From Paracentrotus lividus (Eukaryota; Echinodermata; Echinoidea; Camarodonta; Echinidae), in NCBI GenBank assembly GCA_940671915.1, contig CALNVZ010003432.1:11868356-11932355 (forward strand): DNA of 64,000 nt, written 5' to 3'. Under the pieces are notes generated by a model. That model worked only from the letters and a program-made list of their open reading frames with translations. It ran no database searches and had not been told where the DNA came from. The position numbers and the translations under genes were made by a program. Shown piece by piece: positions 48,102-60,100 of the stretch. Position 1 is the first letter of the stretch. Every line of letters begins with the position of its first letter.

Positions 48102-51100
48102 GTCGGTAATAATATAATAATAATGATAATATTCTGGATTCATATAGCGCCTTATACGTAGTATATTATATTATTATCCATACAGAGGGTTTTAGAGGCC
48201 AAATACAAGTGTTATTTTGTTGATGCACTTCATAAACTTGACCTACTTTACAAAGTTTTTGTTGAACCGTCAATTATGTGCCGTGCCCAATATCGAAAAT
48301 ATTGGGCACAAGAGGGGGAATCCCCCAAAATGCGCGACACGTTTACAATTCCATTTAATCTTAATTCCTTGTTACGTCACAATCATTCAGGCCATTTGAG
48401 CTAGGCCTACCGCGTCAAATGAATTGCGCGCACTTTATTTGGTACGCGTTTTAGAATTTTTTTGGGGGGGGAATTAATTTTTCTGTGGGCCATTTTTTGG
48501 GGAAGAGGGGGCTTTTTGGGGGGCCACTTTTTTTGTGGGGCCCAATTTTCAGAATCAAAAAAAAAAGAAAAAATGAAAAAAAAGAAAAATAAAAGGGGGG
48601 GGGATTTTTGGGGTCAATTTATTTATTTATTTATTTTTTTTTTTTTAATTTTCAAAATAGAATTGTATTCCAGAACAAAAATGTGGGGGGGGGTTGAGAA
48701 TCCTAAATGAATAAAAATTGTGATTAAAAAATGGGGGGGGGGGGCCCTATTGTAAAAATCCTCCTGTAGTAGAAAATAATATTAGATGTCCTATTTTCGG
48801 TCAATACAAGGATATATTGAACTCGCTTTTCAAAATATTTGTGCAAAAGCTCGTCCAATATTCCTTGTATCAACCTCAAGGCCATCCAATATTCTATAAT
48901 TATTAACCAAGTCATTGGATTAAGGATTGCCCGCACAGACAGTGTGTGCTCATTCTCCACTCCCTGAGGGGCATTCCAGCCAGGCACCATTGAAAATAAT
49001 AAAGGTGGTCACGGTGCTGATCAAACCACATTGAATGTCGCATCTTACCAGGTACCCATTTACGCCTGGGTGGGGAGAAGCATGTATTGTTTTCATATAT
49101 CCCTCATATTGAAATAAGTAAAAACAATTATGATCTTAACATTCCACAAGGAGTCATCCCTGTTTTTATATTAATACTTTTTATTATGAACAAATAATTA
49201 CTGAAATTTATTTATTTGTAGTTCCTGTACTTGGAAGGCAACCTTTTGCAGAGCATTCCTCCAGAATTGTTTGAGTATGTCATAAATGTGAAATGGCTTG
49301 ACCTCAGGAACAACAACATCCATCACCTTCCAGCAGAGGTCGGGTACCATCGGTGAGTTGACCTTTTATTATTAAAAGGAATCTGGTGTAGTGGGAAGGT
49401 GTGGGCCAAGATGAAGTAAATTATTGTGTGTTATCCTGTTATTTTCATGCTATTTAGGAAGAATATCATAATGAAAAAGCTCCACAATGAAAGATTGCTC
49501 TAGTCATAATATGACACAAAATATACCCTAACAGCTCAGATGTTTGGGTCCCAAACAGTTTGTGTTGCCCCAAACATGCATTTCTGTGTAAGTGCATGTG
49601 ACTCGAAGCTGAATTGGGTTAATTTCTCATCATTTTGGTGATTCCAAAACCTCACAGCACAAAATAATGCTTAGGTGAACTGTTATCAACCATTCCAAAG
49701 CACTTTGTCTTCCTCATTTCAAACTCATGACTAGAACAATAATTTCACTTTACGATCCTGTCCGAACATTATATTAATTCATATTCATACATTATATCCC
49801 GAAAAATACAGAACTCAAATACAAAGGCCTATTGTGTGGAAGCATTTGGGCATATGTAAAAACAATTTTAAGATAAACTTTGATTTTGCTCTTTCAAAAG
49901 ATGAATAAAGCAAACTTATTTATTTATGCATCTTGGAGAACCATTACTTTGAAAATTCAATGCCCAAATGGTGAATACCCATTTCTACATCATTTGACTT
50001 TGACACTAAAGCACAGTTTGGACAAAGAGGTGTCTATTTGTTTGTTTCTCTCTCTCTCTCTCTCTCTTTTTGGTTGTTTGTTGTTGTTGTTTTTTTTTTT
50101 TTTCCGTTGAACTAAGCCAAAAAGTGTAGCAAATGGTTTTTCACATTCAGAGTCATGGTACTTGGTCATACATTAACATATGATTTTCTTTAATATATCA
50201 TATGAAAGTGCATTAGTAAAAACTTAATTTTTAACATGTGTGTTCATTCATGTTGTCTTAGGTTAGAGATTAATATGATTAGATGGAATACTAAAAATGA
50301 AATGATTGTTCATTCCTTTCTTCTTAAAAAATAACTTTTACAGGTGTTTGAAAACGCTTTTATTGGAAGGGAATAAAATGTCAGAGCTTCCACCAGAAAT
50401 GGGTAAGTAGTGGACCACTGCATAAATTTCTTTAACTTTTCGTGCTATCTAGATATTTTAGTAACAATTTTGATTTACTTGCCCCAATTATAATTGAAAA
50501 AGCATGATTCATGACTGTGTACATACATTGTAACGACACTTTTTGTTGCAGTAATTGTGCTTATGGGACTTTCTTTATGTTTCTGATGTGCGTTATATAA
50601 GAAATGTTAATTATTATGGTTATTATTTCTCTATAATATCAACATCTACAAATTGTGTATATTTTAAGATTGTTGAATCCTGCTGAAATGCCTTTAAAAT
50701 GTATTTAGGCTTTATATCATATTTTATAGTGAGAAAGATTTGTACATCTGGAAGCAGTTTTCACAGTTTTTTTAGAATAGAGAATTAACTCTCATTGTGT
50801 TTGATCAGATGCCAGATCTCCATACTAATGAAAATACTGGTAAAGTCAAGAAATGTTATGTTTATTTACTTTCACGTGTAGATCTAACAATGAGATTAAC
50901 AGTAAATAAACTCTAATAAGTGTTGTTTATGATTTTCCTTTTTGCAGGTCAACTGAAGACTTTAACTGGTCTAAATCTTAGAGGGAACCCTATCGAGTTC
51001 CCACCTCAGAAAACCCTTGAGAAAGGAGTAAAGGAGATACTACGTTACCTGCGAGAAGCTATGGCTATCAGGAGTCGCAGACTTCACTCAGCTGGTAGGT

Positions 51101-54100
51101 CAAGTAGTTAAATTCAGTACGTCTTGGGCTTCCATGGGTAACTTCACACTATGGATTCTTAACCAGTAACAGGTGTTGTCCATCACCACAAGTTTTATCA
51201 AGACCACACCTAACTTAATGTTCTATATACGCCACCCATCGCCAAATTTGGGAAACTCATTGCTCACTCTCTGTGGCCTCATGATGCCTGAAGCAAGCCA
51301 AAGAATATTTTCGAATGGGACAGCTTGTTTTGTAGTGGTCCAGAAATTTAGCTTCAAGACAAGTATTTCTTGTGCTTTCCACAAATTCTTGGGTCAGCAA
51401 ATTATGATCCACTCCTCATGAAAGCCCAAGACCTAAGCTCATTAGTATCCTCTTGGTCTACAGACAGATGGTTTAATTCTCTTATTGCCTATTACCGACT
51501 AAACCCAACCGGTCTACTATCAGTTTGGTCTAATTACCAACTGGTCCAATTATTCCTCGGGCTAATACTCGCTAGGGCTAATTGTCATTTAGTCTAATGA
51601 CGTCTCTGACATCACTGCGATATGGAGACAATTTTCTTTTGTACAGACAAGGGGTTTGCAATCGCTTTGAATCACAATTTTAGTATTCATAGGAACACCC
51701 AGAACTTTGGACGGTATGAATTTCCTTGTTTGGATGTCTATATTAAATAATATAACAGTTTTCCTCCAAAATTGCATTGCACCAAATTGCAAAGTATGAA
51801 GCCGACTTAAGTCAAACTCAACTCTGTTGTGAAACAGGCTCCTAATCAATCAAAACAATGCATCTAATGTTCCATTAAAATTTCGATTATTGATTTCCAC
51901 AACAATCCTACCTTTTCAGCAAAGTTAACAATTACTCGATCAAACGTTTGCTTTCAGAACTCAGAATCGAAGACCTGAACCTCAGCGATGCCGCTTCCCA
52001 CTCCTCAGGGAGCGACAATGAGTATGACCCCAAGAACCGTCTTGACCCCTCTGAGCGTCTGAACCACTTCCAGTCATCCAGTAGGTTGTCTGTTCGGTCG
52101 AGCATGAGCAATATGTCCGACTTGGAGTTCCCCCGGCCCAAGTCCGTCTCTCTGCACAAGCACCTGACATACGAGGAGTACAGACAGCATCAGTATCAGA
52201 AGTTCAAGAGGGCGGGGGCACTAGGTGTCCTTGGAAAAGACAAGTAAGTGTTAGAGGGAACTGTTTTACTTCATTCAGGATCTAAACAATAAATTTCTCT
52301 TCAGCTAATGCTGTATAAAACATATTTGCAAACCCAAAGGTCAGACAGGAATCGCCTGAGATTTTGAAGCTGCTTGGTCGTTTAATTGCCAAGATATTTA
52401 CCATAGTCATAAACGTACCTTGGTACGCTTAATTAACACTGCAGTCTATGGAGAGAAAATACTCACTTTTTTTTTTACTGATTGTGAAGCATGTAACGAT
52501 GCTCAGGAGATGAATTTTTCAAGGTGTCTTCTTGACACATTTTTACGTGCAAAGACAGCATGTAGGAATTAACCCCTCAGATTTTTTGCAGTCCTCCACA
52601 AAGTTACTCAATTCTTATAAGGTCATACATGTATTCAAACATGAGTGATTCGACATTTGGACTGATAGAAGGGCGCATATCTTTGCACTTGTAGGTTATG
52701 AATTGATCATGACTACCATATTATGTATAATGTAGGAGGGGCATGTGTCATTACCACTTGGATTTGAATTTTACAATTGGTCCTGGAAATTATGATTAAA
52801 AAACAGTGTGTGAGTGACACGACAAAAAAAGACATGGGTTTCTAACCATCATTGTTTATGGTTGAAGTTCAACAGAAATATCATTTGGATTACCAGATAT
52901 AAAATGAGCTCCAAACACCAGTCCTTGGCCCTCTCGCTTAAAGCTTGGATTTAACGCAACTCAGATTTAAGGCAATTATTTAATACAACTTTGCATATGA
53001 TAAAAGGTGCAATTTGCATTCTACACAGAGTTGCGATTGAATTTTGAGACTGGCGTTTTAATGCAACTTTTTATGCAAGTGGGTATAACTGCCTAATGGT
53101 TAGTTTATAATGAAGGTTAGATGACATGAATGTCCCCAAAATAAGGCATGCTGCTTTGGGGAAATTCATGCAACATGTGGTGCTTTGGAAATTCCCTTCT
53201 TTCAAACCTTATTGGTAAATACAACTATTTTAATTGTCCAAAAGTAGAATGCCGTTTTTGCTACACAACCAGTAAAAGGGTAGATTCAAAATTCTGAAAT
53301 GCTTACAATGTAATTGTTGGCATGGATATATTAGAATAAAATACAATGTGTTGAATGCAAGCTTGATGAATTATGTGTACTTGAAGTAAAGCAAAAGTTC
53401 CAACAAAAAAAAAATCATGTAATTTTAAATCAACCTTTCCCTCCCTATGTCCCCATTCTATGCATCTCCCATCATTTTCCATTCCCAATTTTATACAAGC
53501 AAACTACCTTTCACATAAGTTTCTCCCTTGCCCTTTTTTCCCCATGTATTAATTGTTTTCATTAATCCTCCATTACGCAAATCATATCTGAAAGAATGCA
53601 TAAAACAATGGAAACAGGACCCACTTTTCCCCATGATATTGTGTGATTTCCCATATACCCTGTTCACATACTTAAATTAATCCTGTTATCATCATTATAT
53701 TACCCCAGCATGAGACAAGTTGCATCTGGACGAAGGTATAGTTGTGATTGTCATTTTAACTCCTTTAAACACACCATTAACAGTCACCTAGTTCGACTCC
53801 ACAACCCACTAATAATGTATTAACACTGCATATTATTTAGTTTGTTAGTATTGCATAGAGCCTTGAGCACCCTGCACCATCAAAATTATGCTCTAAAATT
53901 ATGTCTAATGATGTATGTAGTTATCATTTCTATATACAGGGATGTCAATTGCCTTGAATTATTTATGTACGGCACTCAATTTAGCTCCTTTTAAGGGGTT
54001 TGTAAGTTTCTCACTATGAAGCCTAGTAACATTTCAAGCTATATGAAATAAACTTTTATCCCCAATTAACACTAAAAAAAAAAAAAGCATTTAAATGTTG

Positions 54101-57100
54101 GGAAATAGTTTCCTTTTTAGAATTAGATTTTAAAAATATAGATACGAAATGTCCTCTATATAAAAAAAAAAAACGTTTCAAATCAATCCAGAGTTTTGTG
54201 CTTTGACTTTATCAATTCCATCATCACTGTTCACTGCCCAAGATTTGATTTTGGTTAAAGAATTGGTAGAAAGTCTTTAAATTATATTTTTGTATTTTTA
54301 GCACATATATTTTATCTGTACTTAGTCATTTTAGAGGTGTGCTTTATACTAATATGGTGATACTTCTCTTGTATTTCATCTCACTTAACCTACATGATCA
54401 CTCCATTACTGTTTGCTGTATGCACACATTATTTACTCGTACGTGTGTGACTTATTTTCTGCTCCTTTTAAAGATAATCTTGCGTGCAGAGATGCCAAGT
54501 TAAAAAAAAAAAATTTGCTTGAGATCATTCATATCTTGTTTGAAAGCAGTGCGCACGCGGCGCGCATTACCAAATGTGCGCGCGCGCAGTGGTAATTTGT
54601 ACACAAAGGAGGCGTGCGCGCACGCTACACATGTTTCATGTAGTAAGCTATCTTGCATATAACGATCACCTGCTTGAAAACATCGCACTCGAAGGGATTG
54701 ATGCGCAACAAAACTGGCGATATTTAGGGTTTTGAGACTCCAAAATGGTAAAAAAAATCTATAATAATGCTACTTTTTCTCATTTTGCGTGAGAAATGGG
54801 GTGTTCTGCGTGAGATCGTGAGACGGACCCGAAATGCATGATTCTCACGCAAGATGTGTGAGACTTGGTAGCTCTGTGCGTGTGGTATGAAAGAAAAGAA
54901 ATTTTCACATTTATATCACACCTAATATACACTGAATGTTTAAAACAACATATAAATGAGAACTGATAACTACATAACAAGTTTTGAGGGGCTTCATCAC
55001 CTGACCCCTACCACGGGCTACGTACCTCAGCTTCTCCAGACCCCCCCCCCCCCCCCTCTTCTAGACCCTGGCCCAATTTGCAGATTTTATTTGAAGAGTG
55101 AATCATTGTTCCTGATACAAACTTGTACATTTATAATAACGTTGAATAGTATGTTTCTGAGGACATGGCTAGTTCTCTCAAATTAATCAAGAAGTTCTGA
55201 ATATCTGACATGTATCATTCCTTACACAGTGATTGGAAAAAAGAAGTGTAGAGTTGAACAAACCTTTAACTTTTAAGAGCACAAACACTTAATGTGTGTT
55301 GGATGATATGTCGTCTTCCAGTCCTCTTGACATTTGTTGATTTCCACTGAACTATTTTTAATTTTTCAAGTATGAAATCTATTAAAATTCTGTTTTTCAT
55401 GGTTGAAATCCAAGCAACAGCATACTTTGAATTCTGAGTCTGCTGGCATGCCCGGCTGTCAACAAATGATTGTTGATGCCTGAGTGGCTATTGTTTGCAA
55501 TTGCATGTTTAAAAATGTGAGTTTTAATCCTTTCCATGAAGGTTGTTTTCTTTATCTATTGCACGTGTACATAAACACATCCAATATTATGGTTTTGTTT
55601 TGTTTTTTTTTCTTTTATCAAGTTTAATCAAGATTATCTAAAAAATAATCCTCTTCAAAAAAGATGTTTTCTTCTTTTCAATGGTTCTACTTGAAAAATA
55701 GGAGAAGATTAGAAGATGTTTTTCAAGAATGAAAATGATAATCAATTCTAGGTATTCTCTCAATACAGGGTGTTAAAAAAAAAAGTAATCAAGCATGTTC
55801 AGTATGTGGGAGCAAATATTTGTTTACCAGCAGTATCATCTAAAAATAAACATGTATATATTTCTTTGATTTGTTAGAGATGGCTTAGCTAATTTTCAGA
55901 GACGTACATGTACACTTCAGAACACCTTATCAAAAAGATTTTGTTTAAAACCATATTTACGTCCATTGAAGTTGGCAATAGTGTGCAAACTGCATGAATT
56001 CACCTATTGTCTAAAGCTAATTGGAAAAAGCAATTCAGTAACAGATAACATTACTTAACCCTAATCAGACTGGGGGGGGGCCATCATGGCCCCCCCCTCG
56101 ACATTTTCCGCGACCACTCCGCCGCACGAAATTTTCTGATCGCGCCGCTTGCTGACTTTTTACTTTCAAGTCTCGCGCATCTTTTGAAACCATTTTTGCA
56201 AAAATCGGTCGTACTGTTACGACGCCGCACGATTTTCAAAAATATCCGTCAGACCGAAAATGGCTCAAAAACGTGATTTTGTGTACAAAGTCAATGCAAA
56301 TTGAGTTTTCTCACCTAATTCATAAAGATATGATTATTTTCACTTTCATTGGTTGAAATCAATTTATTTTAGCATATTTATGCTTAAAAATGGTTCTTAA
56401 ATGATTTTTGTGTTAAAAAAAAAGGAAAAACAAAAGGTCGAAAAAACAAAGAAATACATAAGAAATTCATAAAACAATAAAATACATAAGAAATTAATTT
56501 TGATTTGAAACGAGAATTTTTTTCTAGTACAATTGTTAGGAATGCTATAAGGAATAATAATACACAAAATTAGCATTCTAGGAGCTTTATTTTATCAATT
56601 AGAGCAAAAAGTATGATTTCATGCATAAATTAGCATAATTAATTCATATTAAAAAAAATTCATATTATTTTGGAAAAATTAACAGCGCAGTCTTGTAGAT
56701 TACATGGCTCACTACCGTTGTGCAAATTTTCGGCGCGGTCGCGCGATCGGCGGCCGAGATCTTAGGGGGGGGCCATCATGGCCCCCCCCCCCAGTCTTGA
56801 CAGCTACCAAAACACCCCAGTCTGATTAGGGTTAACAGGCTTAGATATCAATGCATCACATTCTTACATGTACGTGTATGATGTATTTAAATTCACAAAC
56901 ACCCAGAGAGGGGCACTAGAATTTGTTGAAACCAAGCAACACATAAAGCATTTTGTTAAATCCTCTGATATTGGGAACCTCAAGAAAAGCAACCCAAACA
57001 AACAAAGAAAACAAACTGCATTTCTGCTCAACATTTTAAACACAATTATGAGTCGCTTGGGTCGTGGAGACGCCATCTTGACACTTCCAGAGTCCTCAGG

Positions 57101-60100
57101 GCGTCACAGGAAAATCGAATAAAAGTCTTTAAAAAAATTCAAACCTGTTCATTTTCTTTCAATTGCTAGCAAGTTCCTTCAACATCCCTGCAATGTCGTG
57201 GATACTTAGGGGATGTCGCAGCAACCCTGCAGTCATCACAGAAGTAAAAGATTGAACATGTATGACATTTGCATGGTTTTCTCGCGATTTTCTGGAGACT
57301 CGGGAGTCGTCTCGCCGACTCCAGAGACTCAGAATCAAGAACGCATCTTATTGCCAGTGAGAAATCCACTTTAGCAAAGGAGACAACATTTCGTTGGAAC
57401 TTGTTGAAAAAGACCCAATGTCACCAATTACTTTCAAAAGGTTTGTTTCATACCCTACGAACCAAAAACTTGGAAAAAGTGGGTTTTGTACCTTTCGCCT
57501 TCAAAGGATTACCTTTTTGCCTTCAATTTGGACGTAAACAATGTCTCAAATTAAAGCTGATGAGTTACTTAGGATTTTAGTAAACAAATCACAAGAATAC
57601 ATCATGTATCTTATAAATGACTGACCTTTGAACTTTGGTTACCTTTTTTTAGGAGCACACTGTATATCACTTGCCATGAGACCGATTTAAGACTAGTTTA
57701 GGACAGGTTTGAGACGAATTTGATATTACATGTTGTTGCAGAGACGTCTCATGAGTCACGGAGAGGTCTCAGAGACGCATCCTTAGTCCCCGCGACATCT
57801 CATGAGTTTCCACGAAGGCTCATGAGTCAGAAAAAATAGAGATGTCTCCGAGTATCCGAGTCGCAGAGACCTTTGCTGGGGTGTCCAGTCCCCCGAACTT
57901 CCCGCATGAATGGAGCGTAGCGATCTGTGTGTATCACCCACACTAGAGAATCCCCATTGGTTTTCCATGTGAAAGCCTAGTGCACACTGAGATGAGTCGG
58001 ATCTTATCTTTTTTTATACTTATATCATGAAATAAAGACACTAAAACGAGATTCCATGTAATATAACTTTCTTTTTTACAGTTATAGGATTCAGTCTTTC
58101 ATATTATCTAACTGTGAATCCAAATTAAATGTTTCCTTCTCCCAACACTATACACCCGCTTTAACCCTAAGATCTGTCGAGAACATAAATCCTGACTTGT
58201 CCTCGAGAACATAAACACCAAGTTCACTCACACGGGCCTTAACTCCAAGTTAACTCCAAGTTATCCTCGAGGATGACATAAACAACAAAATCATGACATA
58301 CATGTACATGTAAATCTGTTGCTAGAAACTTTATGTTGGAAATCACATGATAAGATAATGACAACACTCCTATCGTAACATAAATTTATGTCACGATACA
58401 TAAAAGTTTCTAGCATCAGGGCCCATACCTTATTATGTGAAGTGCATTTAAACATCATGTAATTATTAGAAATGCTCTATGTAAATGCATTACTATTATC
58501 ATGTTATCATCAGTAATATTATATTCCTATTTACCATTACCATGGAAAATGTGCTATAGTAGTAATACTATATTATCATTAGTAATATCATATTCCTATT
58601 TTAGCATAATTTTGGAAAATATGCCATATAAATGCATTACTATTACATTATCATTAGTAATATCATATTCCTATTTTACCATAATTATGGAAAATATGCT
58701 ATATAAATGCATTACTACTACATATTATCATTAGTAATATTATATTCCCATTTTCTCAGGAGGAAGAAGAAGAAGCAGAAGAAAATCCGTTCGCCTCCCC
58801 TAGACCCTCTCCAGGCGAAGATGGCGGAGGAGAGACGCCTGGCCAAACTAACTCAGCTCAAGCAGAAACAACTGGTCATGGAACAAAAGAGAAAGTAAGT
58901 TTTAACGAGATGATTACATGTATTGAGGCCCGTATTCAATAAACGACTTACGCATTTGTCTTAAGTCTAAGTATTTTTTCTAAGATTTTGTCTAAGATAA
59001 GAAAAATGCCTTAGCCATATTCCAAACACGATGGGCTCTTTGTCTACGTTCAGAAAAAAATAAGCAAAAGTCTTAACTTGTTATGACGTCACAAAGATCG
59101 CGCAGAAGCAAAATGACAAAAATAGTTGCGCGCAACAAAGGGCCTTATGCACTACGCAATCTGTATAAAATACGCTTATAAAAGTTAATTTTCCATTTTT
59201 AAATAAATTTGAAAAAAATGAGCCAAGAAAATGGTACTAGTTCCTCGCACACGCGCACAGCACGTCATCTAGCGACTCGTCTACTTCTCAGCCTGTGCTG
59301 GCCCATGCATAGTCGAGGTAGCCCAGGAGCGGTCAAATGCACCGCCAGCATTCATGACGTCATCGCCTGCATCTATCGGTCGTTCCGTCTCAACGAGAGA
59401 CCATATTCAGGGTTACCTTACCCAGACTCTCGGAAATCCATACGCGCCAGTGAGAGATCGTCATCCGTCGCGAACGCTAGCGGCAAGGTGGTACCATGGG
59501 ATTCGAACCAGACACCCTCCTGGTTACTAGTCAGGCGCTTCATACCATCGAGCTATAGTAAGCCGCCGATGTGTGTTGTCCCTATACCCTGTAACTCTTC
59601 AATGCTCGAGTAGGTCAGAGCTATAGAAACCTGGCATAACCCGAAGGATAGAAATCAACTTGGAGTAAATGCCGAGGGATCACGGTGAAGTGATTCAGCT
59701 TTTTTAAATAATTTTTGGATAGATTTGAAACTGACCAGAAATATATAATATGAAAATATGAGCAAAGAAAAGGGGTACCATCGGGGATTCAAACCAGAGA
59801 CCTCCTGGTTACTAGTCAGGCGCTCTACATCTGAGCTATTAGTAAGCCCGATAGTGGTTGTCCCTAATACCCGTTAACTCTTCAATGCTCGAGTGGTCAG
59901 AGCTATAGAAACCTGGCCATAACCGCCAGTTTTCTAGCTTCTGACCACTCGAGCATTGAAGAGTTAACGGGTATTAGGGACAACCACATCCGGGTTCCAC
60001 ATCCATCGAATCCCGATGGTACCCATTCTCTTGCTCATTTTCATATTATATATTTCTGGTCAGTTTCCAAATCATATCCAAAAATTTAAATAAAATATTG

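Noticed and set aside
51932-52170. Antisense open frames over exon 5
   Set aside because: They are shadows of the real exon, whose splice sites and phase fit only on the plus strand.
59209-59613. 134-codon open frame in LRRC27-like intron 6
   Set aside because: It runs through the antisense of a tRNA-Thr-like repeat and flanking repeat sequence. No protein family is recognised.
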